Under the pieces are notes generated by a model. The model ran no database searches. It was not told the origin of the DNA and saw only the letters and a list, made by a program, of their open reading frames with translations. 64,000 nt of DNA from Bordetella sp. BOR01 (GTDB lineage Bacteria > Pseudomonadota > Gammaproteobacteria > Burkholderiales > Burkholderiaceae_B): positions 62,001 to 126,000 of the forward strand of contig NZ_JAHUWT010000004.1 of the NCBI RefSeq assembly GCF_019218885.1, written 5' to 3'. Position numbers and translations under genes: made by a program. Shown in pieces: positions 55,280-64,000 of this stretch (the first letter of the stretch is position 1; every line of letters begins with the position of its first letter).

Positions 55280-55301
55280 CGGCCCCGCCGTGGCGGGGCC
55301 G
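55280..55301 (-). terminator. GC-rich hairpin after the Bug receptor gene
   Basis: CGGCCCCGCC (55280-55289) and GGCGGGGCCG (55292-55301) form a perfect 10-bp inverted repeat with a 2-base centre. On the minus strand only TTT follows, so it is a weak terminator that may allow read-through into the amidohydrolase gene. Confidence 0.65.
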
Positions 55302-55309
55302 CAGATCGA

Positions 55310-56299
55310 TCAGTCGATCTTCACATTGGCTTCTTTGGCGATACGCTTGTTCTTGGCGATTTCGGCCGAGATCTGCTGGGCGTATTCTTGCGGCGTGTTG
55401 GCCACCGGCGAGGCACCCAGGCTTTCCAGGCGTTGCACCACGGCCGGTTCGGCGCTGACCTTCACCACGGCGGCATGCAGCTTGTCGAGAATGGGCTTGG
55501 GCAGGTTGGCCGGCCCGATCAGCCCGAACCACGACGAATCGTTGACCGGCACGAGGCCGACTTCGGCGAAGGTGGGCACGTCGGGCAGGGCGGCCACGCG
55601 CTTGGGCGATGCAACGGCCAGCGCCACCAGCTTGCCGGCCTGCACGTGCGGCAGCGACGAAGGCAGGTTGTCATACAGCACGTCGACCTGGCCGGCCAAG
55701 GTGTCGTTCAGGGCGGGGCCCACGCCTCGGTAGGGCACGTGCATCAGGTCGGTGCCCGAGGCCATCTTGAACAGTTCGCCCATCATGTGCGAGACCGAAC
55801 CATTGCCGGCCGAAGCGTAGGCGAACTTGCCCGGTTCTTTCTTGGCCAGGGCGATGAATTCGCTGATATTCTTGGCCGGCACCTTGGGATTGATCACCAT
55901 GACGTTGGGCACGGCAGCCAGGTTCGAGATCGGCGTGAAGTCCTTTTCGGCGTCGAACGGCAGGTTGTGATAAATGGCCGGGTTGATGCCGTGCGTGCTG
56001 ACCGTGGCGATGCCCAACGTATAGCCGTCGGCGTCGCTGCTGGCGACTTGGGCGCTGCCGATCGAACCGCCGGCACCGGCCTTGTTTTCCACCACGACGG
56101 TCTGGCCCAGCGCCTGGGTGAGCTGGTCGGCGAACAGGCGGCCGACGATGTCGGTCGTGCCTCCGGGCGGGAAGGGCACGATCAAGCGGATAGGCTTGGT
56201 CGGGTAGGCGTCTTGTGCGTGGGCGATGCCGGCGGTCAGCGGCGCGGCCAGTACCGCGGCGGCAAGGGACAGGCCCAGGATGACATGGCGACGTTGCAT
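55310..56299 (-). CDS. Bug-type periplasmic solute-binding protein (TctC family)
   Basis: A 329-residue extracytoplasmic receptor. A signal peptide runs to about residue 28 (GLSLAAAVLAAP... GIAHA before QDAYP). The mature protein has the Bug hallmarks YPTKPIRLIVPFPPGGTTDIVGR, VVENKAGAGGSIG and VPYRGVGPALNDTLAGQVDVLYDNLP. These proteins bind carboxylates for tripartite tricarboxylate transporters or act as sensors; no tctAB genes are present here, so it is an orphan receptor. It is divergent from a LysR gene across 154 bases. Confidence 0.92.
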   Translation of the reverse strand: MQRRHVILGLSLAAAVLAAPLTAGIAHAQDAYPTKPIRLIVPFPPGGTTDIVGRLFADQLTQALGQTVVVENKAGAGGSIGSAQVASSDADGYTLGIATVSTHGINPAIYHNLPFDAEKDFTPISNLAAVPNVMVINPKVPAKNISEFIALAKKEPGKFAYASAGNGSVSHMMGELFKMASGTDLMHVPYRGVGPALNDTLAGQVDVLYDNLPSSLPHVQAGKLVALAVASPKRVAALPDVPTFAEVGLVPVNDSSWFGLIGPANLPKPILDKLHAAVVKVSAEPAVVQRLESLGASPVANTPQEYAQQISAEIAKNKRIAKEANVKID

Positions 56300-56333
56300 G
56301 AATTCCCCTGTAGGAAGTTATCGAGCGTTGCGA

Positions 56334-56379
56334 TTTGCAAACCTTAAGATTTTGGGCGGGGTACCAGGTTTGCGCAAAC
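56334..56379. promoter_or_regulatory. Candidate operator pair between the Bug gene and LysR gene
   Basis: TTTGCAAA (56334-56341) and GTTTGCGCAAAC (56368-56379) are perfect palindromes sharing the half-sites TTTGC/GCAAA, with centres 36 bases apart. They lie in the divergent 154-base region, where LysR-type regulators normally bind. Confidence 0.5.
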
Positions 56380-56453
56380 GAAAGATTCTCCGTAAGCTAT
56401 TCCTTTTTCTCATGCCGGAAGTTGTAAGTAATTACATCGTTCGCGCCACACCC

Positions 56454-57374
56454 ATGCGCCGATTCTGTCCTTCCCTGACTGACTTGCAAGCGTTTGAAGT
56501 CGCTGCCAGGCACAGCAGCTTTACCCGGGCCGCCCAGGAACTTTGTGTGACGCAGGGCGCCGTCAGTAAACAAGTGAAACATCTCGAGGCCTTCCTGGGC
56601 GTCGAACTATTCCTGCGCATCAGGCAAGGGCTGGTGTTGACCGAGGCCGGCCAAAGCTACCTGAAGAAGATCCAGGCCGGCCTGGGCCAGATCGAGGCCG
56701 CCACGGTAGAACTGATTGCCCACCAGGGCAAGGGCGGCACCTTGCACCTGACCTGCATGCCGACCTTTGGCGCCCGCTGGCTGATTCCACGGCTGGCCAC
56801 ATTCATGCGGGTGCGGCCCGATATCCACGTAGAGTTCCTGCCGCACCGCCAGGGCTACGATTTTTCCACTCCCGAACTGGATGCCGCAGTGCGCTTCGGC
56901 GATGGCATCTGGCCAGGCAGCGGCGCCGACTATATCGTGGGGCGCGACGTCGTGCCGGTATGCAGCCCGCGCCTGATCGGCAACGGTTGCGACAACGCCG
57001 ACGAACTGTTGCGCTATCCATTGTTGCACCATACTTCGGCCCTCGAGGGCTGGCGCGAATGGTTCGAGCAGGCGGGCTGCGATGCGCGCCGCGCGCTCGA
57101 GGGCGCGCGATTCGACCAATACTCGCTGTTGTCGCAGGCGGCGGCGGCGGGCTTCGGCGTTGCGCTGATCCCGCGCTGCCTGATCGAAGACGAATTGCGC
57201 GACGGCAAGCTGGCCGTCGCCCTTCAGGCGCCGATCCGCGCCCGCCAGGGCTATTACCTGTGCTATCCCGAGCAGAAGGCCAACCTGCCCATCCTGCAGG
57301 CGTTCCGGGCCTGGCTGATGGAGGTCTCGCTGGCAGCCGAGCCGCGTCCTGCCGAACAAGCCGTCGCGCTCTAA
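56454..57374 (+). CDS. LysR-type transcriptional regulator (GcvA-like)
   Basis: A 306-residue regulator. The winged helix-turn-helix is at about 8-65 (LTDLQAFEVAARHSSFTRAAQELCVTQGAVSKQVKHLEAFLGVELF). The effector domain follows, in the GcvA-like subgroup by GTLHLTCMPTFGARWLIPRL and LDAAVRFGDG. An upstream in-frame ATG (56412) is possible, but the ATG at 56454 directly precedes the conserved RRFCPSLTDLQAF. It is divergent from the Bug receptor gene, which it probably regulates. Confidence 0.92.
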   Translation: MRRFCPSLTDLQAFEVAARHSSFTRAAQELCVTQGAVSKQVKHLEAFLGVELFLRIRQGLVLTEAGQSYLKKIQAGLGQIEAATVELIAHQGKGGTLHLTCMPTFGARWLIPRLATFMRVRPDIHVEFLPHRQGYDFSTPELDAAVRFGDGIWPGSGADYIVGRDVVPVCSPRLIGNGCDNADELLRYPLLHHTSALEGWREWFEQAGCDARRALEGARFDQYSLLSQAAAAGFGVALIPRCLIEDELRDGKLAVALQAPIRARQGYYLCYPEQKANLPILQAFRAWLMEVSLAAEPRPAEQAVAL

Positions 57375-57377
57375 AAT
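57372..57377 (+). promoter_or_regulatory. -10-like box directly before mnmA
   Basis: TAAAAT ends 9 bases before the mnmA ATG, and no Shine-Dalgarno sequence lies between. Transcription from it would start about two or three bases before the ATG. CTGCCG at 57349-57354 is a poor -35 at 17-base spacing. Confidence 0.35.
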
Positions 57378-57386
57378 AGCGCCACC

Positions 57387-58517
57387 ATGTCTTTTGCATC
57401 GTTAAGCTCATTTTCCGGCAAAGGCCGCCGCGTGGTCGTCGGCATGTCCGGCGGCGTCGATTCGTCCGTGACGGCCTGGCTGCTCAAGCAGCAAGGCTAC
57501 GAAGTCATCGGCCTGTTCATGAAGAACTGGGAAGACGACGACGATTCCGAATACTGCTCTACTCGCCAGGACCTGCTCGACGCTGCCAGCGTGGCCGATC
57601 TGGTGGGCGTGGATTTCGAGTACGTCAATTTTGCCGCTGAATATAAAGACCGCGTCTTCGCCGAGTTCCTGCGCGAATATTCCGCGGGCCGCACCCCCAA
57701 TCCCGACGTGCTGTGCAACGCCGAGATCAAGTTCAAGGCGTTCCTCGATCACGCCATGACCCTGGGCGCCGAGCACATCGCCACCGGCCACTACGCCCGC
57801 GTGCGCGCCATCGCCGGGCCGCATGGGCGCGAATACCAATTGCTGAAGGCGCTGGACGCCACGAAGGACCAAAGCTATTTCCTGCATCGCCTGAACCAGG
57901 CGCAACTGTCGCGCACGCTGTTTCCGCTGGGCGAGATCCGCAAGACCGAGGTACGGCGCATTGCCCACGAAATCGGCCTGCACAATGCCGCCAAGAAAGA
58001 TTCCACCGGTATCTGCTTCATTGGCGAGCGGCCGTTTCGCGAGTTCCTGAACCGTTATCTGCCTACCGAGCCCGGCGACATCCTGACCCCGGAAGGCAAG
58101 CGAGTGGGAGGGCATCATGGCCTGTCGTTTTATACGCTGGGCCAGCGCAAGGGCCTGGGAGTAGGTGGCGTCAAGGGCAGCCAGCGCGAGGACGGCACCG
58201 CCGACGCCTGGTACGCGGCCCGCAAGGATTTGCCGCGCAACCGGCTTTATGTCGTGCAGGGTCACGATCATCCCTGGCTATTGTCGAATCGCCTGCAGGC
58301 CCTGGATGCCAGTTGGGTTGCCGGCCGGCCTCCGCAAGCGGGCGGCTACGGCGCCAAGACGCGTTACCGGCAGGCCGACGCGGCCTGCGCGCTGGAGTCC
58401 GCCGCGCAGGGCGCGTTCGAATTGTCGTTTACCCAGGCCCAATGGGCCGTGACACCCGGCCAATCGGCCGTGCTGTACGACGGCGAGGTCTGCCTGGGCG
58501 GCGGCATCATCGCCTGA
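57387..58517 (+). CDS. mnmA: tRNA-specific 2-thiouridylase MnmA
   Basis: A 376-residue enzyme that adds sulfur to U34 of tRNAs for Lys, Glu and Gln. The PP-loop is GMSGGVDSS (19-27). The first catalytic cysteine is in [14 protein letters not shown] and the second in [13 protein letters not shown]. The C-terminal beta-barrel ends with [19 protein letters not shown]. It starts 12 bases after the LysR gene stop. Confidence 0.96.
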   Translation: MSFASLSSFSGKGRRVVVGMSGGVDSSVTAWLLKQQGYEVIGLFMKNWEDDDDSEYCSTRQDLLDAASVADLVGVDFEYVNFAAEYKDRVFAEFLREYSAGRTPNPDVLCNAEIKFKAFLDHAMTLGAEHIATGHYARVRAIAGPHGREYQLLKALDATKDQSYFLHRLNQAQLSRTLFPLGEIRKTEVRRIAHEIGLHNAAKKDSTGICFIGERPFREFLNRYLPTEPGDILTPEGKRVGGHHGLSFYTLGQRKGLGVGGVKGSQREDGTADAWYAARKDLPRNRLYVVQGHDHPWLLSNRLQALDASWVAGRPPQAGGYGAKTRYRQADAACALESAAQGAFELSFTQAQWAVTPGQSAVLYDGEVCLGGGIIA

Positions 58518-58572
58518 ACCGTCGCCCGGAGGGGGCGGCGCCAGGTTTGTTCATTACTCTGAGGAGGTCGAA

Positions 58573-59391
58573 GTGGATGTAGCGATGTTGGTTTGCCTGC
58601 TGGCGCTGGGCGCCGTGGCCGGGTTCGCGGCAGGGCTGCTGGGCATCGGCGGCGGAATGCTGCTGGTGCCGTTCCTGACCATGCTGTTCACCTGGCAAGG
58701 CATGCCGCAAGACCTGATTGTGCATGCCGCCATCGCCACCTCGATGACGTCCATCCTGTTCACCTCGCTTTCCAGCGTGCGGGCGCATCAGCGCCGGGGC
58801 ACCATCCAATGGAAAATCGTATTTGCCATGGCGCCCGGCATCATCGTGGGCGGCCTGCTATCGGGGGGGGCGGTGTTCGCTGCACTTAGCACGGCCTGGC
58901 TGTCGCTGTTCTTTGCCGTGTTCGTCGGCTATTCGGGCTGGAGCATGCTGCGCAACAAGAAGCCCAAGCCGTCGCGCCAGATGCCTGGCATGGTGGGCAC
59001 CTCGGCCGCGGGCGCGGGCATCGGGTTCCTGTCCGGGCTGGTGGGTGCCGGCGGCGGGTTCCTGTCGGTGCCCTTCATGGTCTGGTGCAACGTGGCGCTG
59101 CATGCCGCCGTATCCACCTCGGCGGCGCTGGGCTTTCCCATCGCGCTGGCCAACAGCATCGGCTATGTCGTGTCGGGGCTGAACGAAAGCGTGGCCCGTC
59201 CGGGCATGCTGGGTTACATCTACTGGCCGGCCTTGCTGGCCCTGGTTGTCACCAGCGTGCTTACCGCGCCGGCTGGCGCGCACATGGCCCACCGCCTGCC
59301 GGTGGGCACGCTGAAGCGGGTGTTTGCGGGGCTGTTGTTCGCCCTGGCGGCGTACATGCTGTTCAAGGCCTGGCAGGCCTTCGGCGGCTGA
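58573..59391 (+). CDS. TauE/SafE family sulfite-exporter-like permease
   Basis: A 272-residue membrane protein with about eight hydrophobic segments and the twin glycine-rich repeats of the TauE/SafE family, AGLLGIGGGMLLVPFL near the N-terminus and GLVGAGGGFLSVPFMV in the second half. Members export organic anions or sulfite; the substrate is unknown here. It starts at GTG with GAGGAGG (58561-58567) 5 bases upstream. It follows mnmA by 55 bases and converges with the GST gene. Confidence 0.9.
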   Translation: MDVAMLVCLLALGAVAGFAAGLLGIGGGMLLVPFLTMLFTWQGMPQDLIVHAAIATSMTSILFTSLSSVRAHQRRGTIQWKIVFAMAPGIIVGGLLSGGAVFAALSTAWLSLFFAVFVGYSGWSMLRNKKPKPSRQMPGMVGTSAAGAGIGFLSGLVGAGGGFLSVPFMVWCNVALHAAVSTSAALGFPIALANSIGYVVSGLNESVARPGMLGYIYWPALLALVVTSVLTAPAGAHMAHRLPVGTLKRVFAGLLFALAAYMLFKAWQAFGG

Positions 59392-59402
59392 CCCGGGCCA
59401 GG

Positions 59403-59422
59403 CCGGCCGCTCAGGCGGCCGG
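59403..59422. terminator. Hairpin between convergent genes
   Basis: CCGGCCGC and GCGGCCGG pair perfectly around a TCAG loop. The loop contains the stop codon of the minus-strand GST gene. It lies 12 bases past the stop of the TauE/SafE gene. No U-tract follows. Confidence 0.45.
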
Positions 59423-60022
59423 TGGGGCGCTGTCGACGAACGACTGGCGCGCCGCCAGCTTTTCGTGGTGGCGGGCCAGGTTGGCGTGCTGGGCACGCCA
59501 GTTCAGCGCGGCGAAGCGCAGGTCCAGGTAGCCCAGCGCGCAACCCACGGCAATGTCCGCCAGGCTGTAGTTCACGCCCATGCAGTGGGCTTGCTCGCCC
59601 AGGCTGGTGTTCATGGCTTCCAGGCCCGCGTGGATCTTGCGGTAGTGGCGGTCGACCCAGTCGGTGCTGCGCTGGACTTCAGGGCGCTGGTTTTCTTTGA
59701 CGATGGTGACGCAGGCGTCGAGCACGCCGTCGGCGATGGCTTCCCAGCACTTGACTGCCGCGCGTTCGCGGCCAGGCTGCGGGATCAGGCGCGCTACCGG
59801 GGACAAGGTGTCCAGGTATTCAACGATGACGCGCGAATCGAACAGGGCGCCGCCGTCTTCCATGACCAGGCAGGGAACTTTGCCCAGCGGGTTGTAGGCC
59901 TGGATCTGCGTATCGGGGGACCAGACGTTTTCGAGCTCCAGCTGGTAGTCCAGCTTCTTCTCGGCCATGACGACCCGCACTTTGCGAACATAGGGACTGG
60001 TAAGCGAGCCGATCAGTTTCAT
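59411..60022 (-). CDS. Glutathione S-transferase family protein
   Basis: A 203-residue cytosolic GST. The N-terminal thioredoxin fold begins MKLIGSLTSPYVRKVRV, with the likely active-site Ser in LTSPYVRK, and PLGKVPCLVMEDG carries the cis-proline. FDSRVIVEYLD follows. The C-terminal helical domain contains YSLADIAVGCALGYLDLR. It resembles E. coli YibF-type GSTs. The frame is open far upstream through purB in antisense, but the ATG at 60022 fits the family. TATACT (60060-60055) is a good -10 candidate. Confidence 0.92.
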   Translation of the reverse strand: MKLIGSLTSPYVRKVRVVMAEKKLDYQLELENVWSPDTQIQAYNPLGKVPCLVMEDGGALFDSRVIVEYLDTLSPVARLIPQPGRERAAVKCWEAIADGVLDACVTIVKENQRPEVQRSTDWVDRHYRKIHAGLEAMNTSLGEQAHCMGVNYSLADIAVGCALGYLDLRFAALNWRAQHANLARHHEKLAARQSFVDSAPPAA

Positions 60023-60054
60023 GGAGGCCACAAGCGAAGTCGGAAAGCGGCCGA

Positions 60055-60060
60055 AGTATA
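60055..60060 (-). promoter_or_regulatory. Candidate -10 box for the GST gene
   Basis: On the minus strand the hexamer reads TATACT, 32 bases before the start codon. No clear -35 hexamer is seen at the right distance. Confidence 0.4.
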
Positions 60061-60061
60061 G

Positions 60062-61561
<1,500 letters not shown>

Positions 61562-61611
61562 TCGGCACTGCCGGCCTGGCCGGCATCGTCGCACTTACCG
61601 GGAGATCGTCC

Positions 61612-62070
61612 ATGAAGCAGTTCCCCTTGCTGGCCGCCGTGGCCTGTTCCAGCGTCATGTCGCTGTGGTCCACGCCTACGCTGGCACAGTTCGCCAAGCC
61701 CGCCGATGCCATCAAGTACCGGCAATCCGCCTTGACGCTGATCGGATCGCATTTCGGCCGCATGCAGCCGGTGATGAAGGGCCAGGCGCCTTATGACGCG
61801 GCCCAGATCAAGGCCAATGTGCAGATCCTGAACACCCTGGCCGAATTGCCGTGGGCCGCTTTCGGCCCGGGCACCGAAGGGGGCGAGGCGCGTCCTGAGG
61901 TCTGGAGCGATGCTGCGGGCTTCCAGCAAAAGCGCGATCGCCTGAAAGAAAACCTGGCCAAGCTCACGGCGGCAGCCGATTCGGGCGACCTGGACAAGGT
62001 GCGTGCGGCTTTCGGTGACGTGGGTGCAAGCTGCAAGGCATGCCACGACTCGTACCGCAAGAAGAAATAG
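61612..62070 (+). CDS. Cytochrome c' family protein
   Basis: A 152-residue periplasmic c-type cytochrome. The signal peptide runs to about residue 25 (SLWSTPTLA before QF). The haem-binding motif CKACH is near the C-terminus (Cys141, Cys144, His145), as in class II cytochromes c', which form a four-helix bundle and bind NO or CO. KPADAIKYRQSALTLIGSHFGRM at the start of the mature part is typical. It lies 50 bases after purB on the same strand and converges with the cytochrome b561 gene. Confidence 0.92.
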   Translation: MKQFPLLAAVACSSVMSLWSTPTLAQFAKPADAIKYRQSALTLIGSHFGRMQPVMKGQAPYDAAQIKANVQILNTLAELPWAAFGPGTEGGEARPEVWSDAAGFQQKRDRLKENLAKLTAAADSGDLDKVRAAFGDVGASCKACHDSYRKKK

Positions 62071-62086
62071 GGCGGCCTGGTACCGG

Positions 62087-62779
62087 TTACGAAAAGGAAA
62101 AGTCGGCCACGATTTCCAGCGAGCGGATCCAGAATACCAGCGCGGCGGCGGCGCCGGCCACCAGTGCAGCGCGCAGCCAGATGGCCGGGCCGTCATCGGC
62201 GGGTGGGGTGCCGGCTGGCAGGTCGTGCGGCCGGGCATTGCCGGTGATCATGGGGCGCACCAGCCGCTTGTGCCGTACCGCGGCGTACCAGAGTACCGCC
62301 AGCACATGCAGGACGACCAGGCCAATGATGAGCCATTCGTTCGTGTGGTGCCAGGACGTGAACCAGGACGCAACCGCTTCGTCTACGCGGGCGTACAGCG
62401 GGCCTTGCGTCATGATGTCGTCGCTGGCGAACAGGCCGCTGGTGGCCTGGAAGCCCAGCACGGCCAACAGGACAATGACTGACAGCGCGCCCAGCGGATT
62501 GTGGCCGGCCGGCGCTGCGGCGCCTTGCAGATAGCGCTTGATGGCGCCGGGCCCGCGCACGAACGTGGCAAACCGCGCGTAGCGCGGGCCCACCATGCCC
62601 CATACGATGCGAAAGACCACCAGCCCCAGCGTGGCCAGGCCAAAACGCACATGCCAATCCATGTACAGCCCGCCCAGCTTGACGCTGGCATAGGCGCCCA
62701 CCACGCATAGGGCCAGGGCCCAGTGAAAGAGGCGGGTGGGAAGGTCCCAGATACGTATGGATGAGCGCGTGTGCTGCAT
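62087..62779 (-). CDS. Cytochrome b561-family membrane protein
   Basis: A 230-residue di-haem cytochrome b of the bacterial b561 / Ni-Fe-hydrogenase b-subunit type. Probable haem-ligand histidines are in LFHWALA, MDWHVRFG, WHHTNEW and LVVLHVLAVLWY. Five hydrophobic helices are visible; the last, at the C-terminus (AALVAGAAAALVFWI), is an extra anchor. It probably passes electrons between quinol and the neighbouring periplasmic cytochrome c', but that is inference from position. Confidence 0.9.
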   Translation of the reverse strand: MQHTRSSIRIWDLPTRLFHWALALCVVGAYASVKLGGLYMDWHVRFGLATLGLVVFRIVWGMVGPRYARFATFVRGPGAIKRYLQGAAAPAGHNPLGALSVIVLLAVLGFQATSGLFASDDIMTQGPLYARVDEAVASWFTSWHHTNEWLIIGLVVLHVLAVLWYAAVRHKRLVRPMITGNARPHDLPAGTPPADDGPAIWLRAALVAGAAAALVFWIRSLEIVADFSFS

Positions 62780-62851
62780 GGCGGGTCAACCGGCAAATGA
62801 TGAGGCTGAATTTAGCATGGCGACCGCGCGCCATGCCTGCTGCGCCGGCGT

Positions 62852-63148
62852 TCAGGCGGCCAGGGCGGCGTTGCGGCGCAGGGGCTCGATACGATGCACG
62901 TGTTCGTGGCGAAAGCGGATGCGCATGCCGGGCCCATTGAGGCGGCCGCACGGACGGATCACATCGGTGGTGTAAGTGACGATGCCGTTGATCGGCGCGT
63001 TGTAGATGACCGTGGCGCGGATCTCCGGGCCGTCGGCAGGCTTCAGGTGCACGATGTCGCCCACATGGATGGGGATGTGGTCGAGCCGGCTGTGCGTACG
63101 GCGGGGCAGCAATTGCGCGGCCGTGATGGAATGGATGGATTGGTTCAT
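62852..63148 (-). CDS. Small hypothetical protein, SH3-like
   Basis: A 98-residue protein I cannot assign. The central part, HVGDIVHLKPADGPEIRATVIYNAPINGIVTYTTDVIRP, has the alternating pattern of a small beta-barrel, and the ends are basic with several His and Arg. AGAGAG 6 bases before the ATG at 63148 supports the start. The frame remains open upstream to 63592. A near-consensus promoter lies there, so either the protein is longer or the gene has an mRNA leader of about 410 bases. Confidence 0.6.
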   Translation of the reverse strand: MNQSIHSITAAQLLPRRTHSRLDHIPIHVGDIVHLKPADGPEIRATVIYNAPINGIVTYTTDVIRPCGRLNGPGMRIRFRHEHVHRIEPLRRNAALAA

Positions 63149-63563
63149 TTTTTCTCTCTTTCGAGTTCTCGTTATGGAAAATGCAGCGCGGGGCCGGCGC
63201 ACGTACAGAGGCAGGCGCCACCAGTCGAAGGTGGGCAACGAGATCTGTAGCGGTACGCAAGCGCGGCGCGCTTCGGGCGCCCCGGTTGGGTGCGGGGCGC
63301 AGGGTTCGCGCAGGGAAAGCTGCTGGCGGGTTGCCAGACAAGCTGGCGCAAACAGGCGGTAGAACGATTGCCGGGCCTGGCTGACTTGGGATGGTTTTGC
63401 GCCGGGCCGCGGGCTCTTGCAGGCGGGTGTTTGGTTACCGCAGGCTTTGTAATAAAGCAGGCATGGACGGACGACAAGCCTGCGAATAATTGCCTGCAGT
63501 GACCTGCACCAACAGGGTCTAATGCCTAACCACTGCCTACGTTGTTCTACTGCCAAACCTTCG
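63149..63563. other. Long leader or intergenic region
   Basis: About 415 bases between the small hypothetical gene and its candidate promoter. It contains an imperfect hairpin (63440-63450 with 63474-63483, GCAGGCTTTGT/ACAAGCCTGC) and a perfect 8-bp inverted repeat GCGCCCCG/CGGGGCGC (63277-63284 and 63293-63300). One minus-strand frame is open throughout and continuous with the gene. I do not recognise any RNA family. Confidence 0.5.
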
Positions 63564-63592
63564 ATTATACGGATAAATCCTTGTTTTGGCAA
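63564..63592 (-). promoter_or_regulatory. Near-consensus sigma70 promoter
   Basis: On the minus strand TTGCCA (63592-63587) and a perfect TATAAT (63569-63564) are separated by exactly 17 bases. It is the best-looking promoter in the window. Expected start of transcription is near 63557, directed leftward toward the small hypothetical gene. Confidence 0.75.
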
Positions 63593-63611
63593 TACTTTTC
63601 GCGTTCAAGGC

Positions 63612-63980
63612 TCAATGCGGCGTCGCGGCCTGCTGATGGGCCAGACGTTGCGCCTCGATAATCTGGTCTTCCAGCTCGGCAGACATTTCCAGGGCCACTT
63701 GCGGGGCGGTTCCCGCGGCGGCCTCGAGCTTGAGCCGGATGCGTTGGCCGGCAAACGCCGCCGGCGCGGCCTGGATGTCGATGTAGCGTTGCACCAGCGC
63801 ATCCACGGCCTGCTGCGCCTGTTCGAGGGCCGCGGCATCCAGCGTTGTGCCGGCCAGTTCCTGGTTTACCGTGCGAGCCAGGTCCGAGGTAAAAAACAGG
63901 AATGCCGTGGCGCCACGGCATTCGGGATGCGTGTATCCCCAGGGCTCTTGCGCGGAAGGATTATCGGAAGTGGTGGTCAT
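63612..63980 (-). CDS. Hypothetical protein
   Basis: A 122-residue soluble protein without a family I can name. The first part has WGYTHPECRGATAFLFFTSDLARTVN, the middle is an Ala/Gln-rich helix (DAAALEQAQQAVDALVQRYIDIQ), and the end IIEAQRLAHQQAATPH is helical. Codon use is like that of its neighbours. I prefer the ATG at 63980 over a TTG at 63989. It lies 20 bases upstream of the promoter described for the next gene, which would therefore be transcribed separately. Confidence 0.6.
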   Translation of the reverse strand: MTTTSDNPSAQEPWGYTHPECRGATAFLFFTSDLARTVNQELAGTTLDAAALEQAQQAVDALVQRYIDIQAAPAAFAGQRIRLKLEAAAGTAPQVALEMSAELEDQIIEAQRLAHQQAATPH

Positions 63981-64000
63981 TGTCGGCAAAATCGATGAAT

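Noticed and set aside
63172-63477. Minus-strand frame of about 100 residues in the leader region
   Set aside because: Starts with TTG inside a hairpin, Pro/Ala-rich and without coding character compared with its neighbours.

Overview
The window is GC-rich (roughly 65% by eye), densely coding chromosome from a betaproteobacterium, most likely of the Alcaligenaceae (Bordetella/Achromobacter group). The pointers are the end of an isc operon (hscA-fdx-iscX), a Bug-type periplasmic receptor beside a LysR gene, an H-NS protein with the short TWSGRGKAPRW DNA-binding motif, the order alaC-hom-thrC, a single LolC/E permease with LolD, and a split pntAA/pntAB/pntB transhydrogenase. I do not assign a species. 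I saw no rRNA, tRNA, CRISPR array, insertion sequence, integrase or prophage gene; this is core genome.

Layout. 1-2.5 kb (+): end of the isc operon and a double-domain methylglyoxal-synthase-like protein. 2.5-9.0 kb (-): rpfE-like gene, recJ, prfB (with its programmed frameshift), a short-chain dehydrogenase, lysS and a small membrane protein. 9.0-16.9 kb (+): lolC, lolD, tatD-type DNase, comEC, an alpha/beta hydrolase, a PHP phosphoesterase, greB. 17.0-20.0 kb (-): a dctQ-dctM-dctP TRAP transporter closed by a clear terminator. 20.3-26.5 kb (+): purL, an M20 peptidase, a DUF1415 gene. 26.6-31.5 kb (-): bile-acid/sodium-symporter-family protein, pdxA-like dehydrogenase, PIN-PhoH protein, peroxiredoxin, Mth938-domain protein. 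31.6-36.2 kb (+): alaC-hom-thrC and a small lipoprotein. 36.2-40.0 kb (-): pepN and fbp. 40.1-45.6 kb: DUF4136 lipoprotein, H-NS, nitrilase-family amidase, tldD, M23 peptidase, then a Phe/Tyr leader peptide with attenuator and a DAHP synthase. 45.7-51.1 kb (+): a D-lactate-dehydrogenase-like oxidase and glcDEF. 51.1-56.3 kb (-): pntB, pntAB, pntAA, N-formylglutamate amidohydrolase, Bug receptor. 56.4-59.4 kb (+): LysR regulator, mnmA, a TauE/SafE permease. 59.4-64.0 kb: glutathione S-transferase, purB, cytochrome c', cytochrome b561 and two small hypothetical genes.

The genes are mostly housekeeping: Fe-S assembly, translation (lysS, prfB, mnmA), lipoprotein export, purine synthesis (purL, purB), threonine and aromatic amino-acid synthesis, glycolate oxidation and NADPH supply. 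The most notable signal is regulatory rather than a new gene. A 27-codon leader peptide with alternating Phe/Tyr codons sits in front of the DAHP synthase, with a correctly placed terminator and a competing antiterminator arm. Other points of interest are the tandem, half-degenerate methylglyoxal-synthase fold, a near-consensus promoter lying about 410 nt ahead of a small gene, two related palindromes between the Bug gene and its LysR neighbour, and the canonical prfB frameshift. I found no convincing undescribed defence or mobile system.
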